Shown piece by piece: positions 9,561 to 18,031 of a DNA stretch of 32,445 bases. Position 1 is the first letter of the stretch. Each line of letters starts with the position of its first letter. Below the pieces are notes generated by a model, which saw only the letters and a program-made list of their open reading frames with translations, made no database searches and had not been told where the DNA came from. Made by a program: the position numbers and the translations under genes. The stretch covers positions 1 to 32,445 of the forward strand of contig JAPORY010000053.1 in assembly GCA_026709985.1 (NCBI GenBank). The letters are read 5' to 3'. This DNA is from Aestuariivita sp. (GTDB lineage: Bacteria > Pseudomonadota > Alphaproteobacteria > Rhodobacterales > Rhodobacteraceae).

Positions 9561-10568
9561 TTACCATAGCAAAGAGAAGATCAGCGTCATCATCAATAAA
9601 ATGGCCAGCAAGGTCCACCAAGTCTTCCACAGAAGGGCGACTGCGGCTTTGATTTCGTTGGCCCCGATATCTTTGACACCTTGAGCAAAAACAAACGGAA
9701 AATCTTGATGTTTCCCGTCGTATTGGCGCGGACCCGAGAGCGCTACTCCGAGAACCTGCGCGACGGCGGCCTCTGGCCATCCAGCGTTAGGTGACTTGTG
9801 TTTTACCGCGTCATGTCTTAAGGAACGCCACCGATCAAGGGACCACGAGCTTATCAAGACCAACAAAGCGGTAAGTCGCGCCGGAACAAAGTTCATTAAA
9901 TCATCAAAACGCGCTGTCGCCCAACCAAATTCGAGATAGCGGTCTGAGTGATGACCAATCATGCTGTCAGCCGTATTGACAAATTTATAAGCGACGATGC
10001 CCGGAAGTCCCGCCAATAGGAACCAAAAAGCGGGTGCGATAACGGCATCAGATAGATTTTCCGCCGCACTCTCAATGGCGGCTCTCGCGATACTTGCCGC
10101 ATCCATTTGGCTCGTATCTCGGCCGACTATTCTTGCAACGACCCAGCGTCCCTCTGCGACCGAGAGTCGCAAGGCGCTTGCCACCGCTGCAACATGATCA
10201 ACGAGCGACCGTTGCGCAATCAGGAAAGAAACTATCGCAATTTCGATTACGATTCCACCGTACGATAGTAACCAGCCAGAACCAACCGAAACAAGCAAGA
10301 GCAGTATGAGAGTCAGCATGCCACCCCATCTAGGTGAAGACGAGGGGCGCCATCTTTGCTCGCAGCGTGATATCATACGGCCGGCCAAAACGACGGGATG
10401 AGGCACCCGTGACCACAGCCATCGGGGTTCGCCAAAACAGGCGTCAACAGTCATCGCCGCCGCTAGAATGAAAGTTGCCTCGCTCAATTCTCCGACAGAC
10501 CTCAGATCGTTAGATGGGTGACTTGAGCGAGCACTGCGGCTCCGCGCTGCTGCCGCTTGGTTCACCAA
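9561..10568 (-). CDS. cbiB: Adenosylcobinamide-phosphate synthase
   Basis: Predicted CbiB (called CobD in alphaproteobacteria), the membrane enzyme that attaches the aminopropanol arm to adenosylcobyric acid during vitamin B12 synthesis. Family motifs are DACFGEP followed by HPVVLAGR near the N-terminus, a central AAIESAAENLSDAVIAPAFW segment, and KFVNTADSMIGH. Several hydrophobic helices are present. The frame opens at TTG 10568 with GTG at 10565, but the family normally starts close to the first helix. An in-frame TTG at codon 28 is another possible start, so the first 27 or so residues are uncertain. It converges with smc across a 141-base gap. No other cobalamin gene and no cobalamin riboswitch is recognisable nearby. 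Confidence 0.88.
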   Translation of the reverse strand: MVNQAAAARSRSARSSHPSNDLRSVGELSEATFILAAAMTVDACFGEPRWLWSRVPHPVVLAGRMISRCEQRWRPSSSPRWGGMLTLILLLLVSVGSGWLLSYGGIVIEIAIVSFLIAQRSLVDHVAAVASALRLSVAEGRWVVARIVGRDTSQMDAASIARAAIESAAENLSDAVIAPAFWFLLAGLPGIVAYKFVNTADSMIGHHSDRYLEFGWATARFDDLMNFVPARLTALLVLISSWSLDRWRSLRHDAVKHKSPNAGWPEAAVAQVLGVALSGPRQYDGKHQDFPFVFAQGVKDIGANEIKAAVALLWKTWWTLLAILLMMTLIFSLLW

Positions 10569-10946
10569 ACCAAATGTTACTCACAGGCGGGCGTCTTGCA
10601 CCGCTATGGGATCACCGATTCTGGATGGATCTCGGGGCGTGATCAAAGAGAGGTACTTGCGCCCTCCGTTTGCCTTTCAGCAATCGGCATTGGAACTTAA
10701 ATTCGTATCACAGCTAGACGCCTGGAGCGAGAATAAACTTGGAAATTGTCGCTGACGCCGCTTACGAGACTACACTGCAAAAACCCGCGGTCTGTCGATA
10801 CGGAGGATTTTATCGCAATGGCTCCCTCTATATTCCCGCAATAAACAACTTCTCATTGACCTCGTTTTGATCTCCTACCACCATAATCAAAATTTATCTC
10901 ACCAACTGTAATCCTACTTGGGTTAGGGAGTATTCGGCTCGTTGCA
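10569..10946. other. Spacer upstream of cbiB, possible gene remnant
   Basis: These 378 bases lie between cbiB and the dehydrogenase gene and hold no intact gene. On the plus strand from ATG 10575 a short frame reads MLLTGGRLAPLWDHRFWMDL before a stop. This weakly resembles the start of threonine-phosphate decarboxylase (cobC), which is often next to cbiB. I do not call it a gene. Confidence 0.4.
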
Positions 10947-11903
10947 TCAAACCGGATTGATCAATGGTTTGTCATCGGCAAAAGCGATACAGTTCTCAAT
11001 CACCATCATTCCCATATTGGTTCGCACCTCAAGTGCCGCTGTTCCAAGATGCGGAAGCAAAGTAACATTCTCCATCGCGATAAGTTCCGGCGATACGCGT
11101 GGTTCATGCTCGTACACGTCTAAGCCAGCCCCAGCAATCCTATTTGCCTTTAGGGCATTGATGAGTTCTTGTTCATTGACGACATCGCCGCGAGCAACGT
11201 TGACCAAAATAGCGTGCGACGGCATCGCTTGGAGCACTTCGTATCCGATCAGATGATGGGTTTCGGCAGATCCCGGCACTGCGATCACGAGTACATCGCT
11301 TGCAGCGGCTAACTCGACAAGATTCTCATGATGTGTCGCGGGGAAGTTGAGCGTCTTTTGGGTTCGAGATGTATATCGAATCTCCATGTCGAAGCCGAAG
11401 TGCGCTCGCCGTGCGATTGCAAGGCCGACCCGCCCTAAACCCACAACTCCGATGCATCGACCGGTGATATGCAGGCCGAGCAACTGCGTTGGATTCCATC
11501 CCGCCCACAAACCAGCTCGCACTAATCGCTCTCCTTCACCGGCCCGTCTTGCGGTCATGAGCATTAATAGCAACGCAACATCGGCAGTTGCATCGGTGAC
11601 GGCTCCCGGCGTGTTGGTAACCGCAATTCCATGATCGCGGGCTGCTTGAACATCAATATGATTGTACCCAGCACCGAAGTTGGCAAGTAGCCGACATCGT
11701 GGTTCGGCGACAGCGGAAAATATCCCTGCATTGAAGGCGTCGCCAAGTGAAGGCATAATCATATCGAAATCAGTAAGGGCGGCCTTCATCTCATTAACTG
11801 AGAGCGGGTCATTACTCCCTCGCACCTCGGTATCAAATTCAGATCGAGCGCGTTCTTCTACTGTTTTTGGCAGCGGTCGAGACAACAGCAGGCGCTTCAA
11901 CAA
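10947..11903 (-). CDS. D-2-hydroxyacid dehydrogenase (glyoxylate/hydroxypyruvate reductase type)
   Basis: NAD(P)-dependent D-isomer-specific 2-hydroxyacid dehydrogenase, 318 residues. The nucleotide-binding motif GLGRVG is at 155-160. The catalytic triad is visible as Arg238 in NVARGD, Glu267 in DVYEHEP and His285 in LPHLG. An arginine shortly after the second beta strand (YTSR, 177-180) suggests NADPH preference, as in glyoxylate/hydroxypyruvate reductases. Likely role is reduction of glyoxylate or hydroxypyruvate in the cytoplasm. The TTG start at 11903 overlaps the csaA stop (11897-11899) by a few bases, so the two genes are translationally coupled. The exact substrate cannot be read from the sequence. 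Confidence 0.88.
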   Translation of the reverse strand: MLKRLLLSRPLPKTVEERARSEFDTEVRGSNDPLSVNEMKAALTDFDMIMPSLGDAFNAGIFSAVAEPRCRLLANFGAGYNHIDVQAARDHGIAVTNTPGAVTDATADVALLLMLMTARRAGEGERLVRAGLWAGWNPTQLLGLHITGRCIGVVGLGRVGLAIARRAHFGFDMEIRYTSRTQKTLNFPATHHENLVELAAASDVLVIAVPGSAETHHLIGYEVLQAMPSHAILVNVARGDVVNEQELINALKANRIAGAGLDVYEHEPRVSPELIAMENVTLLPHLGTAALEVRTNMGMMVIENCIAFADDKPLINPV

Positions 11904-12250
11904 AGCCGACCCCCATCTGGAACTGGTGTATCAGGGCCAATTAATACGATACCGCCATTTTCATCGTGGCACCCTAGGATCAACACCTCGGACATAAATC
12001 GCCCGAACTGCCGCGGCGGAAAATTAACGACGCCGAACACTTGCCGACCGACCAACCCTTCGGGACTATAGTGGGCTGTAATCTGTGCCGACGATTTTTT
12101 TTCACCAATGTCGCCGCCAAAATCGACCCATAGTTTGATCGCGGGAACTCGCGCTTCGGGAAATGGCTCGGCGCGCAGCACGGTACCTACGCGGATATCG
12201 ATCGCTAAAAAATCTTCGAATTGGATTTCTGGGGCAGCGTTAGTGGGCAT
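11897..12250 (-). CDS. csaA: tRNA-binding protein CsaA
   Basis: Single-domain OB-fold tRNA-binding protein of 117 residues, close to the usual length of CsaA. The family pattern begins FEDFLAIDIRVGTV. The later segments SSAQITAHYSPEGLVGRQV and VNFPPRQFGRFMSEVLILG are the conserved core, ending in a typical GGIVLIGPDTPVPDG tail. CsaA-type proteins form dimers, bind tRNA and have been linked to chaperone and export functions. The gene is first in a two-gene overlapping operon with the downstream dehydrogenase. Confidence 0.9.
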   Translation of the reverse strand: MPTNAAPEIQFEDFLAIDIRVGTVLRAEPFPEARVPAIKLWVDFGGDIGEKKSSAQITAHYSPEGLVGRQVFGVVNFPPRQFGRFMSEVLILGCHDENGGIVLIGPDTPVPDGGRLC

Positions 12251-12645
12251 TGTATCGTCTCAGTATCATAATAGCTGTAAAACTACGCTACATGCCAGCA
12301 ATAGCTTGTGCGTGCTGTCAATAGCTGTTGGCTTTGTGCACAAGGCAGGAGTTTTCTCGGCAACAGGCTGCCCCGAAAGCTCCGAAAATTTGGCGTGGTT
12401 TGCTCATCTCCGATCAACCTTATAATTGGTTTTTCAACCATATGCAGTCAAAAACTCGTCCACAATTCAAACGAATTTCCAAAAGGCTTGAGAAACCAAT
12501 ACCGTCGTCATTGCGGATTTGCGATCAATAACACGGGATCTTGCGGCATTGTGTATGAGTTGTCGCATCGGGATTTATCATCTCACATTTCAACAGTGCC
12601 GATAGTTCAATCTCTCAATCTTGGAAATGTATTTTTCTCGATTCT
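12251..12645. other. Spacer between csaA and proC
   Basis: This 395-base region has only short frames with no recognisable domain. It should contain the csaA promoter on the minus strand and the 3' end of the proC transcript, but no clear terminator hairpin or promoter pair could be picked out. Confidence 0.5.
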
Positions 12646-13464
12646 TTAGCCCTCAGAGAGCTCCTTTGATCGTTTAGTCGCCGCTTCTACTGCTTTTGCT
12701 AGGAGCGGCGCAAGACCGCTTTTTGAGTCCATCAACACTTGTAGTGCTGCCGCCGTCGTGCCTTTTGAACTGGTGACGTTCTCGCGCAGAGTTGACGGGG
12801 AATCTTCAGAAAGCCGGATTAGTTCAGCTGCGCCAACGACTGTTTCTTTCGCTAGTTCTTTCGCTAATAATGATGACAAGCCGTTTGCCTCACCAGCTGC
12901 CGCAAGTGCCTCCACAAGATGAAAGACGTAAGCAGGTCCGGAGCCACTGACACCAGTAACGGCATCAATATCCGCCTCTCGCTCTAACCAAACCACTCGT
13001 CCCACGGCATTGAAAAACAGTTCGGCTATCTCACGATGTACTGCTTGAACATTTTGATTCGCAATCAACGCCGTCATCCCACGATTGACAGACGCGGGCG
13101 TGTTGGGCATCGCTCGGATTACCGGCATCGACGCACCCAGAATCGTTTCCAAACTCTCTAAAGTCCGACCTGCAGCAATCGAAATAATCAAAGTTGAGCC
13201 AACAGCTAAGTTCTCAAATTCTGCTAATGCCGCATTCAAGATCTGCGGCTTGACTGCTAACACGACGACTGAGGGTGGCGCGGGTATCGCTGTGTTGAGG
13301 CGAATATTCTGACTTCTAAGCCAGTCGGAAGGATTAGGTTCTTTGATCCAAATAGAATCAGTTCTGAGACCGTTTGCTAGCCAGCCTGACAGCAGCGCTG
13401 AACCCATTTTGCCACAACCAAGAAGCACAAGGCCATCTTTAGGCAGTTCATTGAATCGCATCAT
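12646..13464 (-). CDS. proC: Pyrroline-5-carboxylate reductase
   Basis: Last enzyme of proline synthesis, reducing 1-pyrroline-5-carboxylate with NAD(P)H. The protein has 272 residues, normal for the family. The Rossmann motif is GCGKMG at 16-21. The C-terminal dimerisation and active-site region has GSGPAYVFHLVEALAAAGEA and the signature segment LRENVTSSKGTTAAAL. Two ATG codons in a row start the gene. Its position just downstream of a ybjN-type gene on the same strand is a common alphaproteobacterial arrangement. Confidence 0.94.
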   Translation of the reverse strand: MMRFNELPKDGLVLLGCGKMGSALLSGWLANGLRTDSIWIKEPNPSDWLRSQNIRLNTAIPAPPSVVVLAVKPQILNAALAEFENLAVGSTLIISIAAGRTLESLETILGASMPVIRAMPNTPASVNRGMTALIANQNVQAVHREIAELFFNAVGRVVWLEREADIDAVTGVSGSGPAYVFHLVEALAAAGEANGLSSLLAKELAKETVVGAAELIRLSEDSPSTLRENVTSSKGTTAAALQVLMDSKSGLAPLLAKAVEAATKRSKELSEG

Positions 13465-13568
13465 CTTTACCCGACTTTCGTAAATTTTGAACTGAAAAAG
13501 TGAAGCGGAACATGCGATATGTCCGGTCTATAACGGTCTTTTCCGTTTGTCGTAAAGGTCTTTAGAAT

Positions 13569-14078
13569 CTAATGATACTCAGTGCTCGTATGAGGAACTC
13601 CAAACGCTACCTCTAATGCCTGACTCGGCGTTCTTTCACCCCAAACCAAGAGTTGCAGAGCTGGGTAGAAGCGCTCCGAACTACCGACAGCAGCTTGAAT
13701 GACCCGATTGATCTGCGACCTGCTCGGTAGTTGCTCGGGGAGTAATAGCAAGCTATATTGATACGAGATCAGTTTGGGCTCAATCCAGTAGGTGAACGCC
13801 CCGACCTCGCACAGATCATTGATCGCATTTATCAGTTCGAACAAACTCGGCAATTTTTCTGCCGCCGGCTTTAATTCGAACGAGCAGTTGAGTTGTATAG
13901 CTTCTTCAACGCTACTCCAAACTAGTGTCAGGTAATAGCTGCGCCACTTTCCGCAAATCGTTACGGAGATTCTGTTGTTTGAAAGACGATCAAAACTCCA
14001 CGCCTCGCAAACAGCCAGTTGCTCTACGACATCAATGGGATGAAGATCGTCGACTCCCTTGTCTTCCGAAAAAATCAT
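13569..14078 (-). CDS. YbjN domain-containing protein
   Basis: Protein of 169 residues of the YbjN type, whose fold resembles type III secretion chaperones. Visible features are the central SYYLTLVWSSVEEAIQLNC strand region, the NDLCEVGAFTYWIEPKLISY segment, and a C-terminal FYPALQLLVWGERTPSQAL segment, which match alphaproteobacterial YbjN proteins. These are soluble and cytoplasmic, with a poorly defined role linked in enterobacteria to stress and motility regulation. It lies 104 bases upstream of proC on the same strand, a conserved pairing. Confidence 0.82.
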   Translation of the reverse strand: MIFSEDKGVDDLHPIDVVEQLAVCEAWSFDRLSNNRISVTICGKWRSYYLTLVWSSVEEAIQLNCSFELKPAAEKLPSLFELINAINDLCEVGAFTYWIEPKLISYQYSLLLLPEQLPSRSQINRVIQAAVGSSERFYPALQLLVWGERTPSQALEVAFGVPHTSTEYH

Positions 14079-14531
14079 TGCATTTCCGATATTTCTGGCA
14101 AAACACCGTAACTTATACTATTTATTGATACATAATCTACTTGTTGACGGAAGTGACAATTTGTATCCATATATAGTCCAACTTTCGCTGGAGATTTGCA
14201 AGTCCTTTTTCAACTTTGTTCGGTTTTTCCGGAAACCCCCTAGACTTATGCAATTTTGGTAACAGCTCACATCGGTTTTAGCCCAAAACAAGAATTTGCC
14301 TATGAGTGATCAAGGAACCAAAGGCACGAGAAATTGCACCTGTACCGATCGTCTATAATTGATGGAGAGCGCTCTTTTGATGATTAACTGCACTTTGTCC
14401 CAATACCTCAAAATAATCTGAGTCATTTGTCGGCCTGTTTGGCCGAACATGTCGAATAATCCGTAATCTTCTTGAATAGGCCTGGTGGGCGGTTCTTTAG
14501 CGGGCAGGAAATTTTAGGGAATTATACGGTT
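14079..14531. other. AT-rich spacer with a weak hairpin
   Basis: This AT-rich stretch separates ybjN from the divergent small-protein/protease module and holds no gene I can support. A short inverted repeat TCGGCC (14430-14435) and GGCCGA (14441-14446) with a 5-base loop is present but lacks a T-run, so it is not a convincing terminator. Confidence 0.5.
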
Positions 14532-14543
14532 AATTGGCCAATT
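14532..14543. promoter_or_regulatory. Perfect 12-bp palindrome, possible operator
   Basis: AATTGGCCAATT is a perfect palindrome that ends 14 bases upstream of the -35 box of the module promoter. Position and symmetry fit a dimeric repressor or activator site. No regulator gene is adjacent, so this is inference only. Confidence 0.35.
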
Positions 14544-14557
14544 TTTCCTAAGCAGTA

Positions 14558-14586
14558 TTTACAAGCCAAAAACGAAAAATTATACA
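14558..14586 (+). promoter_or_regulatory. Sigma70-like promoter for the protease module
   Basis: TTTACA at 14558-14563 and TATACA at 14581-14586 are separated by exactly 17 bases, giving 5/6 and 4/6 matches to the consensus. The predicted transcript start near 14593 leaves a short leader before the strong AGGGAGGA ribosome binding site at 14633-14640. Confidence 0.55.
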
Positions 14587-14646
14587 GAGATTTAGGCCAA
14601 TCAAGCTTAAACTGATAAGATTTCGGTCCTAAAGGGAGGAATGCAA

Positions 14647-14910
14647 ATGCCACGGCAACATGATAATCTTCTTTCTGAAGAATTGAGATTTTACCAAGAA
14701 AACAAAGAAGATTTTTTACACAAGTACACAAATCGTTACCTTCTTATTAAAGGGAGTACCCTTGTCGGGACATTTGCTGCTAAGAAACAAGCGATTGGTC
14801 AAGGCGTTCGCCAGTTTGGCAATGAACCGTTTCTTATTAGATTATCAGGAGAAGACACCCCAACATTTACCGTGCCTGTTTTGGCGTTGGGTTTGCTATG
14901 CCAATCTTGA
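14647..14910 (+). CDS. Small protein partnered with an aspartic protease (DUF5678-like)
   Basis: Hypothetical protein of 87 residues. Its core, YLLIKGSTLVGTFAAKKQA with GVRQFGNEPFLIRL following, matches a family of small bacterial proteins (pattern YLLIKG-VVG-F--ALA-GY-RFG--PFLV) that are commonly encoded just upstream of retropepsin-like proteases. I recall these being classed with DUF5678. Function is unknown. ATG 14647 is chosen over ATG 14641 because GGAGG (14635-14639) is 7 bases from the former and only 1 base from the latter. The 3' end overlaps the protease start by 13 bases, so expression is coupled. Base composition is more AT-rich than the core genes, suggesting transfer. Confidence 0.7.
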   Translation: MPRQHDNLLSEELRFYQENKEDFLHKYTNRYLLIKGSTLVGTFAAKKQAIGQGVRQFGNEPFLIRLSGEDTPTFTVPVLALGLLCQS

Positions 14911-15371
14911 ATTTTAGAATGGAAGCGAGAAACGCATCAGGTGACATTGTTGCTACCCCTGAAACGTTAATTGAAGTCGGCCCATCGATTCCAGTAGTGA
15001 TTACTGTTGCCGAAGAAGTTCAGCAAGCTTACTCAGATCGTGGCGAAACGCCGCCAGAGCCCGTCAACGGATTTGCCTTGATTGATACTGGTGCCAGTGT
15101 CACATGCTTTGACGTTGATGCAGCACAAAAAGCTAGGTTGCCACAAATCAGCGTTTCAAAAATGACGTCGGCTACTCACTCCAATCAAACCGTTCCAACA
15201 TTTGCAGGAACAGTTGTCTGTCCAACATTTAACATCAATGTAGAAGAAGGAATGGGAGCAAACTTATCTGCTCAAGGAAACAATTTAGTTGCTTTGATTG
15301 GTCGTGATTTGTTGCAGTCTGCCGTTTTAATTTACAATGGCCCAGATGGTCATTTTTCACTGTCTTTATAG
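14898..15371 (+). CDS. Retropepsin-like aspartic protease
   Basis: Clan AA aspartic protease of 157 residues. The active-site motif ALIDTGASVTCF is near residue 60, with the catalytic Asp in DTGA. The C-terminal hydrophobic-hydrophobic-Gly motif ALIGRDLLQSAVLIYNGPDG completes a single retropepsin-type lobe, so the enzyme should act as a homodimer. No signal peptide or membrane helix is seen, suggesting a cytoplasmic enzyme. It starts inside the upstream small-protein gene, and coupling suggests the two proteins act together. The substrate is unknown: the partner could be substrate, inhibitor or adaptor. It is intact, unlike the related protease at 21844-22212. Confidence 0.8.
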   Translation: MPILNFRMEARNASGDIVATPETLIEVGPSIPVVITVAEEVQQAYSDRGETPPEPVNGFALIDTGASVTCFDVDAAQKARLPQISVSKMTSATHSNQTVPTFAGTVVCPTFNINVEEGMGANLSAQGNNLVALIGRDLLQSAVLIYNGPDGHFSLSL

Positions 15372-15676
15372 TTCTGGCTAGTTAAGCGCATAATCTACAT
15401 AGAAAAGGCTAACGCCGAGCTTCGAGAAGAGGTGGCTAAGCACGACTAGAAAACAGCCCGGCGTGAACACGTTTGGTTCTGACAATTCTCGCGATAGTTT
15501 GCATCGGGGCTATAGTACTGAGAGAATGGTCGGCGGGTTAGCGGCTGCCGTCAAAGTCGGGTAAATCTGCTCCTAACGAGCGCAATCAGAGCCATATTGG
15601 CACCCCCAAGAGTCTTTCATAGTATGGAGAAAAGGTACCTGCGAAACCGCGATCACCTGATTATTGCTTCAATCTA
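15372..15676. other. Spacer between the protease module and an IS630 element
   Basis: About 305 bases without an intact gene. Around 15381-15450 a frame reads IEKANAELREEVAKHD before a stop. It looks like a short coiled coil and could be the N-terminus of an IS66 transposase, but this is too short to call. Confidence 0.4.
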
Positions 15677-16753
15677 GTATCCCGAAAATATCAAATTGCC
15701 GGTTATTCGTATCGCGTTCACTGAAAACGGCGGGTTCGGTTGTGATCGACTTTTGTTTCGTCGTGGCATAGACTTCCGAGCAATAAACAACAAGCCAACA
15801 AGCAATAAGTAATCCGTGCCGTATTGGCGATCATTGCGGTCAATTCAATTTTAGATCTGCGGGACAGATATGAGGATATTATGGCCTGACGGCAGTTGGC
15901 AGAAAGCTTTACCAGGTTACCCTGACAGACGACGAACGGGCGCAACTGCAAGCTCTCGTTGTTGGTGGCAAGGGCTGCAAGGAACGTCGCAAGCGAGCGC
16001 ATATTTTATTGCCGATGTCGGTCGTGACCGTGGTGGTCGCATTGATACCGACATTGCAGACATGCTGGGCGTTAATGTTTTACGACGGTGGAGCGGTGGA
16101 GCGGGTTCGCAAGCCCTGTGTGATGGCGGGGCTCGAAGCCGCGTTGAACCGCAAGCCGCAACCGAAGCCGCCGCGACGATTGCTGGATGGGGAAGGCGAG
16201 GCCACACTAACAATGTTGGCGTGTTCGCCACCGCTGGCGGGGCAGGCTAGTTGGACGCTGGAGCTGCTTGGCGACCGGTTGGTGGAACGCAAAGTGGTCG
16301 ACACGATTTCGAAGGAAACCGTCCGGCGCACGTTAAAAAACGGCATCAAACCGTGGTTGAAGCAGATTTGGTGCCTGCCGCCCAAGGCTAATGCGGATTT
16401 CGTCGATGCGATGGCGGATATGCTGTCGGTTGACCAACGGGAGTTTGCCACCGACACGGTTCTGGTCGGTATGGATGAGCCCGCCGAGGCGGCCCGCATT
16501 GCACGGCAAATTGAGGTGCACTACACGCCAAAAACGGGTCATGACTGAACATCGCTGAGATCGAAATTAATGTACTCTCGAAACCATGGCTGGCTCGTCG
16601 GATACCGGATCGAGAGACGATGGTCCGCGAGGTGAAAGCTTGGCAGGAAAGGCGGAACAAGGCAGAAAAATCCGTCGACTGGCGGTTCACAACCGAGAAG
16701 GCACGAATCAAATTAAAGTCACTATACCCCGCAATTTAACGATTTTGGAATAC
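15677..16753 (+). mobile_element. Decayed IS630-family element with both terminal inverted repeats
   Basis: The left end GTATCCCGAAAATATCAAAT (15677) and the reverse complement of the right end, GTATTCCAAAATCGTTAAAT (ending at 16753), form imperfect terminal inverted repeats. Both are flanked by TA, the IS630 target duplication (15675-15676 and 16754-16755). Inside is a broken transposase. VTLTDDERAQLQALVVGGK reads from about 15913. Compensating frameshifts follow near 16005 and 16080, then VERVRKPCVMAGLEAAL and the helix-turn-helix region. An internal deletion near 16475-16500 fuses the first catalytic Asp (GMDE) to the VHYTPK region. A 1-base shift at 16545 leads to the tail IAEIEIN-VLSK to SVDWRFTTEKARIKLKSLYP, ending at TAA 16737. 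The element cannot encode an active enzyme. Confidence 0.85.
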
Positions 16754-16802
16754 TAGATCTTTTCGTTGTGAGGCTACGTGCAACCAATCTCTTGAGGGCA
16801 AG

Positions 16803-17051
16803 TTATTCTTTCTTGGATTTCTCTAATTCCGCCAGGCGTGCTTCAAGCGCGGCGTTTTCCTCACGCGCTCGCTGCGCCATCAACCGCACAGATTCAAATT
16901 CGTCCCGACTCACGAAGTCGCGATCCGCCAGCCACCGATCAATCATTGAATGGACGGCAGTTTCAAATTCTTCTCGCGCTCCTTGCGCGACTCCCATCGC
17001 ATTACTCATCAATTGTGCGATGTCGTCAAATATCTTATTGCGGCTCTGCAT
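16803..17051 (-). CDS. ubiK: UbiK-family ubiquinone biosynthesis accessory factor
   Basis: Small protein of 82 residues of the BMFP/UbiK type. The N-terminal half IFDDIAQLMSNAMGVAQGAR is an amphipathic membrane-interacting helix. The C-terminal half, DFVSRDEFESVRLMAQRARE then a Leu/Glu/Ala-rich stretch, is a coiled coil that trimerises. UbiK supports the aerobic hydroxylation steps of ubiquinone synthesis through the UbiJ-UbiK lipid-handling complex in proteobacteria. ATG 17051 is preferred over TTG 17057 because family members begin right before the NR-FDD segment. It is divergent from lgt, as in many alphaproteobacteria. The right end of the IS630 relic lies 47 bases beyond its stop. Confidence 0.85.
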   Translation of the reverse strand: MQSRNKIFDDIAQLMSNAMGVAQGAREEFETAVHSMIDRWLADRDFVSRDEFESVRLMAQRAREENAALEARLAELEKSKKE

Positions 17052-17146
17052 CTTCAATGTCTTGCTAGTCGTTGCGATTGTAAGATAGGTCGATGGTCAC
17101 CTAAGTCAACATTGACTACTCTGGCTCGTAAGGTCAACCCGTTTAT

Positions 17147-18031
17147 ATGCAGGCGTCTATACTTTTTCCAAATATTGCCCCAGAGATTTTCTCCCTAACA
17201 GTCGGGGGAATTAACATTGCGCTGCGGTGGTACGCGCTCGCCTACATCGCCGGAATTTTGCTCGGCTGGTTTCTCGCACGCCAAGCCGTCACCCAACCTA
17301 AATTATGGCGCAATGGGCAAGCCGCCATGAGCCGAGAAAACGTTGACGACTTTATCCTTTGGGTAGTCATCGCCGTTATTCTCGGCGGCCGACTAGGCTA
17401 CGTGTTTTTCTATCAACCCAGCCAGTACCTGCAGAACCCAGAGCAAATTCTCGCAATTTGGCGGGGCGGCATGTCGTTTCACGGCGGGCTCATCGGCGTC
17501 ATTTGCGCCGCCTGGCTCTACACTGGTCGCTACAAACTCAACCGCTTAAGTGCTGCTGACCTCATAACCCTATGTGTCCCACCGGGTTTATTATTCGGGC
17601 GTCTTGCGAACTTCATCAATGCAGAATTATGGGGCCGCCCAACACAACTCCCTTGGGGAGTGGTATTTCCCGGTGACGCCGCCCAGAGTTGTGCGACCGC
17701 AACCGAACTGTGCGCCCGCCATCCGTCCCAGATTTACGAAGCTCTGTTAGAGGGTTTGATTCTTGGCGGTATCCTCGTTTGGCTCGCATGGCGACGCGGT
17801 GCCTTCCATCGTCCGGGCTTCATTGCGGCGGTGTTCTTTCTTGGCTATGGACTCTCTCGTTTCGCAGTCGAGTTTGTTCGACAACCAGATCCGCAATTCA
17901 TCAGTGCCGCTAATCCGCTAGGTTTTGCCCTTCATATCTCAGGTTATGGTGTCACGATGGGGCAGGTATTGTGCGTCCCTATGCTACTAGTCGGCATCTG
18001 GTTTCTAAAGCAAGCGCGCAAGTCAGCATGA
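17147..18031 (+). CDS. lgt: Prolipoprotein diacylglyceryl transferase
   Basis: Inner-membrane enzyme of 294 residues that transfers diacylglycerol from phosphatidylglycerol to the lipobox cysteine of prolipoproteins. The Lgt signature GRLANFINAELWG lies at 151-163, with HGG at 112-114 and about seven hydrophobic helices. ATG 17147 yields the usual short N-terminus before helix 1. Its stop overlaps the midA start in an ATGA arrangement at 18028-18031, so lgt, midA and pgeF form one operon. Lipoprotein substrates in this window include the proteins at 24761-25333 and 31732-32169. Confidence 0.95.
   Translation: MQASILFPNIAPEIFSLTVGGINIALRWYALAYIAGILLGWFLARQAVTQPKLWRNGQAAMSRENVDDFILWVVIAVILGGRLGYVFFYQPSQYLQNPEQILAIWRGGMSFHGGLIGVICAAWLYTGRYKLNRLSAADLITLCVPPGLLFGRLANFINAELWGRPTQLPWGVVFPGDAAQSCATATELCARHPSQIYEALLEGLILGGILVWLAWRRGAFHRPGFIAAVFFLGYGLSRFAVEFVRQPDPQFISAANPLGFALHISGYGVTMGQVLCVPMLLVGIWFLKQARKSA

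Noticed and set aside
10570-10700. A cobalamin riboswitch upstream of cbiB
   Set aside because: No B12-box consensus or matching paired regions could be found on the minus strand.
15381-15450. A coiled-coil fragment like an IS66 transposase N-terminus
   Set aside because: The stretch is too short and low in information to separate from chance.
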